Notes under the pieces: model-generated
Seen by the model: the letters and a program-made list of their open reading frames with translations, nothing else
The model's database searches: none
Told to the model about the DNA's origin: nothing
Assembly: GCA_028689585.1 (NCBI GenBank)
Contig: JAQVCW010000007.1
Coordinates: 1-64,000 of the forward strand
Reading direction: 5' to 3'
Length of the DNA: 64,000 nt
From: Lachnospiraceae bacterium
Lineage (GTDB): Bacteria > Bacillota > Clostridia > Lachnospirales > Lachnospiraceae
Made by a program: the position numbers and the translations under genes
Shown: piece by piece, positions 26,094 to 34,064 of the stretch
How positions within the stretch are numbered: the stretch's first letter is position 1
Layout of the letters: each line of letters starts with the position of its first letter

Positions 26094-27113
26094 CTAAAAC
26101 TGCTTCAGGAAACGATAGTCGTTTTCATACAGCAGACGCATATCATCAATTTCATATTTCAGCAATGCAATACGTTCCAGGCCCACACCGAAAGCGAAAC
26201 CGGTGTATTCTTTCGGATCAATGCCGCACATCTCAAATACATGAGGGTGCACCATGCCGCAGCCCAGGATTTCAATCCATCCGCTGCCCTTGCAGAAACG
26301 GCATCCCTTGCCGCCGCACTTGAAACAGGAAACATCCATCTCCGCGCTCGGCTCTGTAAACGGGAAGTGATGGGGACGGAATTTTGTCTTTGTCTCTTCC
26401 CCGAACAGCTCTTTTGCAAATTCTTCCAGTGTGCCTTTCAGATCCGCAAAGGTAATATTTTTATCAATAACCAGTCCCTCGATCTGATGGAAGGAAGGAG
26501 AATGAGTCGCATCCACTTCATCAGAACGGAATACACGCCCCGGAGAAATCATACGGATCGGGAGCCTGCCCTGCTCCATGGTACGTGCCTGTACCGGCGA
26601 GGTCTGGGTACGCAGCACAATATCCTTTGTGATATAGAAGGTATCCTGTTCATCCTTTGCCGGATGATTTGCAGGAATATTCAGCTTTTCAAAATTGTAC
26701 TCATCGTATTCGATTTCCGGTCCTTCTATCTCTTCATAGCCCATACCGATAAAGATACGTTCTACCTCTTCCTGAGCGATGATATTGGGATGACGGTGAC
26801 CAATGGTATTTTTCTTTGCCGGCAAAGTGACATCGATCACTTCCCGTTCCATCTGAAGCTCTCTGGCCCTGGCTTCCAGTTTTGCCCTGGTCTCTTCCAG
26901 ATGCTGTTCAATCTTTGCTCTGGTCTCATTTACCATCTGTCCCACCAGAGGACGTTCCTCCGGTTTTACATCCTTCATTCCTTTCAGAACTGCAGTCAGT
27001 TCACCTTTTTTTCCCAGAAAAGCTACGCGGACATCGTTTAATTTTTCCAGTCCGTCCGCTTCCTGAATACGGCTCATAGCCTGATCTACGATTGCCTGAA
27101 GTTTATCTTTCAT
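26094..27113 (-). CDS. pheS: Phenylalanyl-tRNA synthetase alpha subunit
   Basis: About 339-residue class II synthetase catalytic subunit. N-terminal coiled coil (1-85), then motif 1 region, motif 2 with RTQTSPVQARTM and HQIEGLVID, and motif 3 GFAFGVGLERIALLKY near the C terminus. Phe pocket residues are in the PFTEPSAEMDVSCFKCGGKG stretch. The ATG at 27113 (MKDKLQAIVD) has AAGGAG 5 nt upstream; a TTG 15 bp earlier overlaps that ribosome binding site and is rejected. Transcription is expected to be controlled by the upstream T-box. Confidence 0.97.
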   Translation of the reverse strand: MKDKLQAIVDQAMSRIQEADGLEKLNDVRVAFLGKKGELTAVLKGMKDVKPEERPLVGQMVNETRAKIEQHLEETRAKLEARARELQMEREVIDVTLPAKKNTIGHRHPNIIAQEEVERIFIGMGYEEIEGPEIEYDEYNFEKLNIPANHPAKDEQDTFYITKDIVLRTQTSPVQARTMEQGRLPIRMISPGRVFRSDEVDATHSPSFHQIEGLVIDKNITFADLKGTLEEFAKELFGEETKTKFRPHHFPFTEPSAEMDVSCFKCGGKGCRFCKGSGWIEILGCGMVHPHVFEMCGIDPKEYTGFAFGVGLERIALLKYEIDDMRLLYENDYRFLKQF

Positions 27114-27170
27114 AATATCTCCTTTCAAAACCCTTCTTTTCTTACCGTTAATAAAAGTATGCCGGGCAAC

Positions 27171-27461
27171 AAAAAAGCTCCGCCCTGTATTTCATAGGGA
27201 CGAAGCATAATTTCCGTGGTACCACCCTGATTCCCGCTTCCGCAGGCACTCATTCCATGCATAACGCGCACAAAACGTCATTCTCTACTTCCAGACGGAT
27301 TTCTCCTGTTCAGGGTGCCTTCTGTTTCAAAAATGAAGCTCCGGTGGGAATTTCAAAAATTATCTGAACCCGAAAATGCTTTCAGCCAGTGACATTTTCT
27401 CTCTGATGGAATATAATTTTCTACTGTACACCTTCCATGCTTTTCACTCAATTTTTAATTC
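27171..27461 (-). promoter_or_regulatory. T-box riboswitch leader of pheS-pheT
   Basis: On the minus strand the T-box core AGGGTGGTACCACGG lies at about 27227-27212, where it would pair with the uncharged tRNA acceptor end. Downstream is the competing terminator GCTTCGTCCC...GGGCGGAGC followed by TTTTTT (27206-27171). Upstream, Stem I spans about 27330-27440; a TTC triplet at 27350-27348 is a plausible Phe specifier. Uncharged tRNA-Phe should favour the antiterminator and allow pheST expression. Confidence 0.9.
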
Positions 27462-27467
27462 CTTTTC

Positions 27468-27495
27468 AGTTTAACACACTTTTTCATTCTGTCAA
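27468..27495 (-). promoter_or_regulatory. Predicted pheST promoter
   Basis: On the minus strand TTGACA (27495-27490), a 16-bp spacer and TAAACT (27473-27468). The -35 sits immediately after the yihY-type gene stop at 27497. Confidence 0.6.
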
Positions 27496-27496
27496 G

Positions 27497-28333
27497 CTAT
27501 AAAGTGACATCAAAACTGGCCTTATTTTCCAGATATGCGTTGATTTCCGCTCCCAGGAACCAGAGGTACATGCAAAAGTACAGCCACAGCATAGCTACCA
27601 CCAGCGTCACCAGCCCTCCGTAGATCACGGACATATTCTTAGCATAGCTTAAATAGATGTTAAAGAAATACGAAAAAGTGCACCAGGATAAGGTGGCAAA
27701 TATGGCTCCCGGAAACTGGCTGAAATACCGCCGTTTCCGGTTGGGCAAAAACACATACAGGGAATTAAATATAACGGTGATCAAACACAGCGCGATCAGC
27801 GTCTGCAGATAGATCATCAGTTTTTCCATCTTCGCCAGAAGTGGAAAGATACTGCTTAAAAAGCTTTGAAACCGGAATCCGAATACCAGGATCATAATCG
27901 CCAGAATCAGGGCCGCCACCATAAGAACCGTATAAAAAGAAGCGCGGAAACGAAGCAGAAAGTAATTTCGGTTCTCTGACAGCTTGTGTATATTGTTCAG
28001 TCCGTTTGTCAGACCGATCATCATCTTTCCGGCCACCCACAAAAGAGAAACTGCTGCAAAGGATACCAGTGTCACGGAACCCCTATAGACATTTTCCACC
28101 ACCTCGTTCACCGTCTCCATCATGCCGGCATTTAAAATATTGGACAGCACCTCCATCACATTCTCCTGAGAAAGCGGCGTATACTGCAGCAGAGTAAACA
28201 ACAGCATCAATACCGGCACTGCACTCATGATGCAGTAAAAGCTGGCCTGAGCCGCATACACATCAATCCGGTCGTATTTTATTTTTTTTTGAAAAGTAAA
28301 AATCAACTGAATTATTTTATTTTTCGTCTTCAC
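27497..28333 (-). CDS. YihY/BrkB-family inner-membrane protein
   Basis: 278-residue YihY (virulence factor BrkB) family membrane protein. About six helices are visible, including AAQASFYCIMSAVPVLMLLF near residue 30, LVSFAAVSLLWVAGKMM (about 90-106) and the C-terminal GGLVTLVVAMLWLYFCMYL. The family signature GA(E)INAYLE lies near the end. Despite the old RNase BN label, members are not nucleases; a transport or envelope role is presumed. The start is a GTG with GAGG upstream. The pheST promoter begins right after its stop. Confidence 0.85.
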   Translation of the reverse strand: MKTKNKIIQLIFTFQKKIKYDRIDVYAAQASFYCIMSAVPVLMLLFTLLQYTPLSQENVMEVLSNILNAGMMETVNEVVENVYRGSVTLVSFAAVSLLWVAGKMMIGLTNGLNNIHKLSENRNYFLLRFRASFYTVLMVAALILAIMILVFGFRFQSFLSSIFPLLAKMEKLMIYLQTLIALCLITVIFNSLYVFLPNRKRRYFSQFPGAIFATLSWCTFSYFFNIYLSYAKNMSVIYGGLVTLVVAMLWLYFCMYLWFLGAEINAYLENKASFDVTL

Positions 28334-28384
28334 TCTATTCTATCCTCAGTAGCTTTCCTTCTAATCTCTGCGCCTCCCGCCCGG

Positions 28385-29731
28385 TCAAATTCCTCCAAGC
28401 TGTGCATCTCTATAATAAAACTTTAAAATGTCCTCACAGTTTTTTCCTGACAGGGCCATACATTTTGCTCCGTTTTGAGACAGACCATTTCCATGCCCAT
28501 ATCCGCCGCCCAGGAGGACATATTCCCCGCTCTGCTGCTTTATCTCGAACCAGGCGCTCGGCAGCAGTCCCGGTGCGCTCACACTGCTTCCATCCTGCAA
28601 AATGACATCACAGCTTTTTGGTGTCAGCACCGCCCTGATATCATATTCTCCCAAAACCGTAAGCCTGCTTTGGCTGCCTTCGATCAAAAGCTCCTCCGCC
28701 CGCCCGTTTTCCAGCCTGCGGGTTATGTCAAGACCGATGATCTCCCCGGGATCCTTCATCTGAAGATCCGCCAGATTATCACGAACTTCCTCCGGTGCAA
28801 TCTGCGTACTCCACCGGTACCAGACCTCCTCTGACTCCAGATCCGTTTTTCTCGGTTCTTCAATAAACTTTTCAAAATCCGCCTCTGCCGACAGTCCGTC
28901 TTCTTCCTGCGCTCCGCTGGAGGTGGAATAATAAAAGACCTCAGCCATGGAAGAATTATTTTTCAGCACAATGCCTGCTGTTTCTTTCACCGCATCCATT
29001 GTCTTATTATTTTTTTCATAATTATTATACACTTGAAACGCAGTGCTGTCATCCAGATCCGCCCCATAATTTTCAGTTTTTTCTTTTTTCATCTCATTTA
29101 TGGCGTAAGTACGGGCACAGATGGCCTGGGCTTTCAGCGCTTCCTCCGGAAATGACGCTGACATTTCACTGGACAGGACACTGGGAAGATAATCCTCCAG
29201 AGGAAGTTCATTAATTACCAAAAATCCCTGCTCCTCCTTATGAACCTCCAGGGTACCGGTATAGGCCGGCTGTTCCTGTCCCCGCAGCAGATCCGGCAGG
29301 ACAAGCTTTCCTTCCGCCTCTTTCGGTTCAATCAGAAGTTCCGTTCCCTCCGTCATTGTGATCACCTGTCCTGCGGGACAGCATCTCTTGCTTTTATTTT
29401 CTGTCACATAAAATTCTGTTGTTCCGGTCACCCGAAAAGAACTGTGATATTTCCCGGCAAAGTTATCATTTCTTATCAAAACCCGAATCATACGATCTTC
29501 TGTCTTACCTTGCAGTGCTGCTGCGTTTCCTGCTTTTGCTGCGTTTTCTGCTTCCGTTTTGTTCTCTACTTTCGTTTCGTTTTCTGCTTTCGCAGCGTTT
29601 CCTGCTTCCGCTGCGTTTCCTGCTTCCGCTGCGTTTCCTGCATCCGTTTCATTCTCTGCATCCGCTGCGTTCTCTGCTTCCGCATCTGCCTTTGTTTCCG
29701 TTCTTTCTTTTAGGTTCATCTCCTGCTCCAA
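28385..29731 (-). CDS. SpoIID/LytB-domain protein; 5' end possibly frameshifted
   Basis: About 448 residues are open from a TTG at 29731. The SpoIID domain (about 180-440) contains LPLEDYLPSVLSSEMSASFP, EALKAQAICARTYAINEMKK, and the C-terminal GGGYGHGNGLSQNGAKCMA. SpoIID-type proteins cut stripped glycan during sporulation; LytB relatives modify amidases. The N terminus has Ala/Glu/Asn repeats (AEAGNAAEAGNAA) of variable-length type. The same frame continues upstream into a clear membrane segment (SIWTGAALCICGLALLSCY) but has no ATG/GTG/TTG there. An ATG at 29849 with AAAGG nearby is one base out of frame. The true gene may therefore start at 29849 with a frameshift. Confidence 0.8.
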   Translation of the reverse strand: MEQEMNLKERTETKADAEAENAADAENETDAGNAAEAGNAAEAGNAAKAENETKVENKTEAENAAKAGNAAALQGKTEDRMIRVLIRNDNFAGKYHSSFRVTGTTEFYVTENKSKRCCPAGQVITMTEGTELLIEPKEAEGKLVLPDLLRGQEQPAYTGTLEVHKEEQGFLVINELPLEDYLPSVLSSEMSASFPEEALKAQAICARTYAINEMKKEKTENYGADLDDSTAFQVYNNYEKNNKTMDAVKETAGIVLKNNSSMAEVFYYSTSSGAQEEDGLSAEADFEKFIEEPRKTDLESEEVWYRWSTQIAPEEVRDNLADLQMKDPGEIIGLDITRRLENGRAEELLIEGSQSRLTVLGEYDIRAVLTPKSCDVILQDGSSVSAPGLLPSAWFEIKQQSGEYVLLGGGYGHGNGLSQNGAKCMALSGKNCEDILKFYYRDAQLGGI

Positions 29732-29937
29732 AACTCTCCCCGCAGATGTTTTCTCATTTTCATAATCCTTCCTGTAACAGCTCAGCAGGGCAAGACCACA
29801 TATGCAGAGCGCCGCGCCCGTCCAGATTGATCGTTTGATACCGCCTCATCCGCCTTTTCTGATTTAGAGAACCAATGGATTTCTATATAAAAACTGATCC
29901 GCAAACAGTCTGATATTCACCATTTCAAAAACAGTAT

Positions 29938-30177
29938 ATGAAAAGAGGGCATATAATATGCCCTCTTTTCAATACCCAGAATGCCGTTTCCCCTATTTTG
30001 ACTCCTAGCAAAGCTAGGTGGGTAACCGCAGCTATTTTCTCTGTTTTCCTCTGCGAACGGAGGCCTGACATCGAAAACAGCGATATAAGAATCCCATAAA
30101 AGTAAATGTAGGTTCAAAATAAAGGGAGTGTCGCACATCCCAGGCAGCCGTTTTTTCTTTTTTGTTTGTTGCTTTCT
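29938..30177 (-). ncRNA. ssrS: Probable 6S RNA
   Basis: A non-coding transcript is indicated by a near-consensus promoter just upstream and a strong terminator at its end (GAAAAGAGGGCATAT / ATGCCCTCTTTTC, 29940-29970). Inside, a closing stem TATTTTGA (about 30120-30113) pairs with TCAAAATA (about 30001-29994), flanked by CCC/GGG. A long hairpin GCTGTTTTC/GAAAACAG is also present. The GCGGTT stretch is followed by a small hairpin CCTAGC-TTT-GCTAGG, as in the central-bubble 3' strand of 6S RNAs. Length (about 190-240 nt) and shape fit 6S RNA; a covariance-model search would decide. Any short ORF here is not credible. Confidence 0.6.
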
Positions 30178-30183
30178 TTAGTT

Positions 30184-30212
30184 ATTATACCCCAGTATAT
30201 GTTATTTGACAA
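30184..30212 (-). promoter_or_regulatory. Promoter of the probable 6S RNA
   Basis: On the minus strand TTGTCA (30212-30207), exactly 17 bp, TATAAT (30189-30184); predicted start near 30177. Confidence 0.75.
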
Positions 30213-30238
30213 TAAAAAATTCTGTAATATTACGGAAT

Positions 30239-30271
30239 CAAAAACCGCGGCGATTTTAACAACCGCCGCGG
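30239..30271 (-). terminator. Intrinsic terminator of pckA
   Basis: On the minus strand CCGCGGCG (30271-30264) pairs with CGCCGCGG (30252-30245), then TTTTTG. It lies 15 bp after the pckA stop. Confidence 0.9.
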
Positions 30272-30285
30272 CAAATAATTAAAAC

Positions 30286-31890
30286 TTAAGCTTTTGGTCC
30301 GGCAGCAACCAGCGCTTTACCTGCTGCATTTCCTTCGTATTTTGCAAAGTTCTTTACAAAACGGTTTGCAAGATCTTTTGCTTTTGTCTCCCATTCAGAA
30401 ACATCTGCATAAGTATCACGAGGATCAAGGATCTTCGGATCTACGCCAGGAAGCTCAGTCGGAACCTCGAAATCAAAGAAAGGAATTTCTTTGGTCGGAG
30501 CTTTTGTAATAGAACCATCCAGGATTGCATCAATGATACCACGGGTATCACGGATAGAGATACGTTTTCCAGTGCCATTCCATCCTGTGTTAACCAGGTA
30601 TGCTTTTGCACCGCTCTTTTCCATTTTCTTAACCAGCTCTTCTGCATATTTGGTAGGATGCAGTTCCAGGAATGCCTGGCCGAAGCAAGCGGAGAAAGTA
30701 GGAGTAGGTTCCGTAATTCCACGCTCGGTACCAGCAAGTTTTGCTGTGAAACCGGACAGGAAGTAGTATTTTGTCTGTTCCGGAGTCAGAATGGATACCG
30801 GAGGAAGAACTCCAAATGCATCTGCTGACAGGAAGATTACGTTCTTTGCTGCAGGAGCTGCAGAAACCGGACGAACGATGTTTTCAATGTGATTGATCGG
30901 ATAAGAAACACGGGTATTCTCGGTTACGCTTTTATCGTTGAAATCGATCTTGCCATTCTCATCCAGAGTAACATTCTCCAGAAGAGCATCTTTTCTGATT
31001 GCATTGTAGATGTCAGGCTCAGAATCTTTGTCCAGATTGATAACTTTAGCGTAGCATCCGCCTTCGAAGTTAAATACGCCGTTGTCATCCCAGCCATGCT
31101 CGTCATCACCGATCAGAAGACGCTTCGGATCTGTTGACAGGGTTGTCTTGCCGGTTCCGGAAAGACCAAAGAAGATAGCTGTATTTTCGCCATTTTTATC
31201 TGTGTTTGCAGAGCAGTGCATGGAAGCGATGCCCTTCAGCGGCAGATAGTAGTTCATCATGGAGAACATACCTTTTTTCATTTCTCCGCCGTACCATGTG
31301 TTTACAATAACCTGCTCGCGGCTGGTAATGTTGAACATAGCAGCAGTTTCGGAGTTCAGACCTAATTCTTTGTAATTTTCTACTTTTGCTTTGGAAGCAT
31401 TGTATACGATGAAATCAGGTTTAAAGTTTTCCAGTTCTTCGTCGGTCGGGATGATGAACATATTTTTTACAAAATGTGCCTGCCATGCCACTTCAACGAT
31501 AAAACGGATTGCCATTCTGGTATCATGATTTGCACCGCAGAATGCATCTACAACGAAAAGTCTTTTGCCTGAAAGTTCTTCCTGTGCAATTTTCTTAACT
31601 GCATCCCATGCTTCCTGGCTTGCCGGATGGTTATCATTCTTGTATTCATCAGAAGTCCACCATACGGTATCTTTTGAATTTTCATCCATAACGATGAATT
31701 TGTCTTTCGGTGAACGTCCTGTGTAAATACCAGTCATAACATTGACTGCGCCAAGCTCACTCACCTGTCCTTTTTCATATCCTTCCAGACTTGGGTTGGT
31801 CTCTTCCTCAAATAAGGTGTCAAAAGAAGGATTGTATACGATTTCTGTAGTTCCAGTAATTCCATACTGAGTCAAATCAACATTTGCCAT
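30286..31890 (-). CDS. pckA: Phosphoenolpyruvate carboxykinase (ATP)
   Basis: 534-residue ATP-type PEPCK interconverting oxaloacetate + ATP and PEP + CO2 + ADP. Marks: [18 protein letters not shown] near the N terminus, the [18 protein letters not shown] substrate loop, the P-loop [11 protein letters not shown] (about 245-255), and the metal-site DDEHGWDD. In gut Lachnospiraceae it often works in the CO2-fixing, energy-conserving direction. It is divergently placed to citrate synthase, so both oxaloacetate-handling genes share a 300-bp control region. It has its own terminator. Confidence 0.97.
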   Translation of the reverse strand: MANVDLTQYGITGTTEIVYNPSFDTLFEEETNPSLEGYEKGQVSELGAVNVMTGIYTGRSPKDKFIVMDENSKDTVWWTSDEYKNDNHPASQEAWDAVKKIAQEELSGKRLFVVDAFCGANHDTRMAIRFIVEVAWQAHFVKNMFIIPTDEELENFKPDFIVYNASKAKVENYKELGLNSETAAMFNITSREQVIVNTWYGGEMKKGMFSMMNYYLPLKGIASMHCSANTDKNGENTAIFFGLSGTGKTTLSTDPKRLLIGDDEHGWDDNGVFNFEGGCYAKVINLDKDSEPDIYNAIRKDALLENVTLDENGKIDFNDKSVTENTRVSYPINHIENIVRPVSAAPAAKNVIFLSADAFGVLPPVSILTPEQTKYYFLSGFTAKLAGTERGITEPTPTFSACFGQAFLELHPTKYAEELVKKMEKSGAKAYLVNTGWNGTGKRISIRDTRGIIDAILDGSITKAPTKEIPFFDFEVPTELPGVDPKILDPRDTYADVSEWETKAKDLANRFVKNFAKYEGNAAGKALVAAGPKA

Positions 31891-32192
31891 CTTGCATTAA
31901 ACCTCTCTTTCTATTATTAGCAGCTAAAATATAACCTGTGCCAAATGTGTCAATCATCCATTGAACCCGAAGATTAACTCCATTTCGACTGCATTATCTC
32001 ATAATCGTATAAAAATGTCAATCCGTTTTCGACAAAACCTTAACAAGCTTTGACGAAATTTCAGCGAAATTTTAATTTTATTTCTTTCATATTTTTTTCA
32101 TGGTTTTTCTGCTCCATTTATGATATTATGTTAACAAAATGTTTTTTTCTTGTTGACCAAAGTAATACCAGCAATACTTAAGGAGGCGCAGC
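31891..32192. promoter_or_regulatory. Divergent control region pckA / citrate synthase
   Basis: AT-rich 302-bp gap between divergent genes. For pckA the minus strand has TTGACA (31953-31948), a 16-bp spacer and TATTTT (31931-31926). The palindrome TTAGCAGCTAA (31917-31927) lies at the expected start point. For citrate synthase, TATTAT (about 32125-32130) is a possible -10 without a clear -35, and AAGGAGG precedes the ATG. No riboswitch-like structure is seen. Confidence 0.5.
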
Positions 32193-33560
32193 ATGAGCAA
32201 CCAGTACTACTCTGAAATCACACCCGATATTCTGAATCTTTCAAAACAGTGTACTTCTGTCAGTTACATTGATCCTGTCCTGTACACGAAATATGACGTA
32301 AAACGCGGTCTGCGCGATCTGAACGGCAAAGGTGTGACCGCCGGCCTGACAGAGATCTCTGCTGTCATGGCAAAGAAAAATGTGGATGGAAAAGAAATTC
32401 CCTGCGATGGACAGTTGTTTTACCGCGGACAGAACGTGGAAAAGCTGGTGTGGGGATTTGCCCGCGAAGGACGTTTCGGTTACGAGGAAATTGCCTATCT
32501 TCTGCTATTCGGATCGCTGCCGGATGAGAAACAGCTTAAGAATTTTTCAGTTATTCTTTCGAACTACCGAACTCAGCTCCCCACCCATTTCGTAAGAGAT
32601 ATTATCATGAACGCACCCAGTCAGGATATGATGAATGTGCTGGCCAGAGGCGTTTTGACTCTCTATGCCTATGATGACCAGGCCGATGATATTTCCATTC
32701 CAAATGTGCTGCGTCAGTGCCTGCAGTTGATCAGTATGCTGCCCTTGATTTCCGTCTTCGGATATCAGACATATCAGCACTACTATAATGGAAAAAGCCT
32801 GTACATTCACACCCCGCAGCCGGAGCTTTCCTTTGCCGAGAACATCCTGCATCTGCTGCGCAAGGACGGGAAGTATACCGATCTGGAGGCTCATCTGCTG
32901 GACATCGCACTGGTTCTGCACATGGAGCACGGCGGTGGTAACAACTCCACCTTTACCACTCATGTGGTATCCTCTTCCGGTACCGATACCTACTCCTCTT
33001 TTGCAGCCTCCTTAGGCTCACTGAAGGGTCCAAGGCACGGCGGCGCTAATATCAAGGTCATCAAGATGATGGCTGATCTGCAGGAGCAGGTACATGACTG
33101 GAAGGATGAGGACGAGATCAGGAAATATCTGAGAGCTGTTTTGAATCGGGATGCCTTCGATCATTCCGGACTGATCTATGGAATCGGTCATGCTGTCTAT
33201 TCCCTTTCTGATCCCCGTGCCGTCATTTTGAAATCTTTCGTGGAACGTCTTTCCCAGGAAAAGGGACGTGCAGAAGAATTTCACCTTTACAATCTGGTGG
33301 AACGCCTCGCTCCGGAGGTCATTTCTGAGAAGGCTACCATCTATAAAGGTGTCAGTGCCAACGTGGACTTTTACAGCGGTTTTGTTTACAGTATGCTTAA
33401 CCTTCCCCTGGAGCTGTATACCCCTATCTTTGCCATTGCACGTACCGTAGGCTGGAGTGCACACCGCATCGAGGAGCTGGCAAACAACGGAAAAATCATT
33501 CGTCCTGCCTATCTTAGCATTTCCAAAGAACAAGAATATACTCCCCTCAAAAATCGATGA
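32193..33560 (+). CDS. Citrate synthase
   Basis: 455-residue citrate/2-methylcitrate synthase family protein, longer than the usual 370-430. Catalytic segments: MEHGGGNNSTFTTHVVSSSG (first His), GPRHGGANIKVIKMM (second His) and YGIGHAVYSLSDPRA, with the catalytic Asp expected in the VSANVDFYSGFVYSML region. It condenses oxaloacetate with acetyl-CoA and feeds glutamate synthesis. AAGGAGG precedes the ATG. It is monocistronic, ends at a strong terminator, and is divergent from pckA. Confidence 0.93.
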   Translation: MSNQYYSEITPDILNLSKQCTSVSYIDPVLYTKYDVKRGLRDLNGKGVTAGLTEISAVMAKKNVDGKEIPCDGQLFYRGQNVEKLVWGFAREGRFGYEEIAYLLLFGSLPDEKQLKNFSVILSNYRTQLPTHFVRDIIMNAPSQDMMNVLARGVLTLYAYDDQADDISIPNVLRQCLQLISMLPLISVFGYQTYQHYYNGKSLYIHTPQPELSFAENILHLLRKDGKYTDLEAHLLDIALVLHMEHGGGNNSTFTTHVVSSSGTDTYSSFAASLGSLKGPRHGGANIKVIKMMADLQEQVHDWKDEDEIRKYLRAVLNRDAFDHSGLIYGIGHAVYSLSDPRAVILKSFVERLSQEKGRAEEFHLYNLVERLAPEVISEKATIYKGVSANVDFYSGFVYSMLNLPLELYTPIFAIARTVGWSAHRIEELANNGKIIRPAYLSISKEQEYTPLKNR

Positions 33561-33570
33561 TTTTCGTCAT

Positions 33571-33620
33571 AAAAAAGGAACCTGCCGGACAGTATTCCTA
33601 TCCGGACAGGTTCCTTTTTT
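33571..33620. terminator. Strong bidirectional terminator after citrate synthase
   Basis: AAAAAAGGAACCTG...TCCGGACAGG / TTCCTTTTTT: a stem of about 19 bp with one bulge and an 8-9 nt loop, flanked by A-run and T-run so that it works on both strands. It ends citrate synthase (+) and the small membrane protein gene (-). Confidence 0.9.
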
Positions 33621-33658
33621 ATCTCATAGTAACTTGTGCTCTGGCTATTTCTGACTGC

Positions 33659-34012
33659 TTACCAGAACAGCTTCTCCGCTTTCTTCACCGCCATGATAAA
33701 CCAGATGATCACAACAATAAAAAGAACAACAAATGCCAGGTATAACCGGCTGTCAATCGGGCCGACAAAATCCTGATACAGCCCCAGGCCCCCGCTCAAG
33801 GTAGCTACAATACCGAAAATCAGAGTCCTCGGTCCCATGAATTTTTTGTAGCCTTCCAGATCCTTGCACTTCTTCGGCTCTGTATTCTGTGGAACCAGTA
33901 CGCCTTTTTTTATTTCATTCTTTGCCATCAGCAGATAATATACATAAATAATATATAACCCACATCCAAATACAATGACGTCCATTAATCCAAATACTGA
34001 ATTTGTATCCAT
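33659..34012 (-). CDS. Small membrane protein of unknown function
   Basis: 117 residues with three hydrophobic segments: VFGLMDVIVFGCGLYIIYVY (about 6-25), a shorter one around LIFGIVATLSGGLGLY, and LYLAFVVLFIVVIIWFIMAV near the C terminus. A basic/charged loop (EPKKCKDLEGYKK) lies between the first two. No catalytic motif is recognised. The gene is 50 bp downstream of thrC and may be cotranscribed. Length and composition support a real gene; function unknown. Confidence 0.7.
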   Translation of the reverse strand: MDTNSVFGLMDVIVFGCGLYIIYVYYLLMAKNEIKKGVLVPQNTEPKKCKDLEGYKKFMGPRTLIFGIVATLSGGLGLYQDFVGPIDSRLYLAFVVLFIVVIIWFIMAVKKAEKLFW

Positions 34013-34064
34013 TCTTATCCTCCAACCTGACTATTCGTATGCCGGACTTTCACCGGCGTTTCTT

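Noticed and set aside
29917-30138. 73-codon minus-strand frame in the pckA-SpoIID gap
   Set aside because: It overlaps the probable 6S RNA and its terminator, has no ribosome binding site and no family resemblance.
34025-34060. GCCGG/CCGGC hairpin with T-rich tail after thrC
   Set aside because: The T-rich side is on the plus strand, where no gene ends; on the minus strand it is not a terminator.
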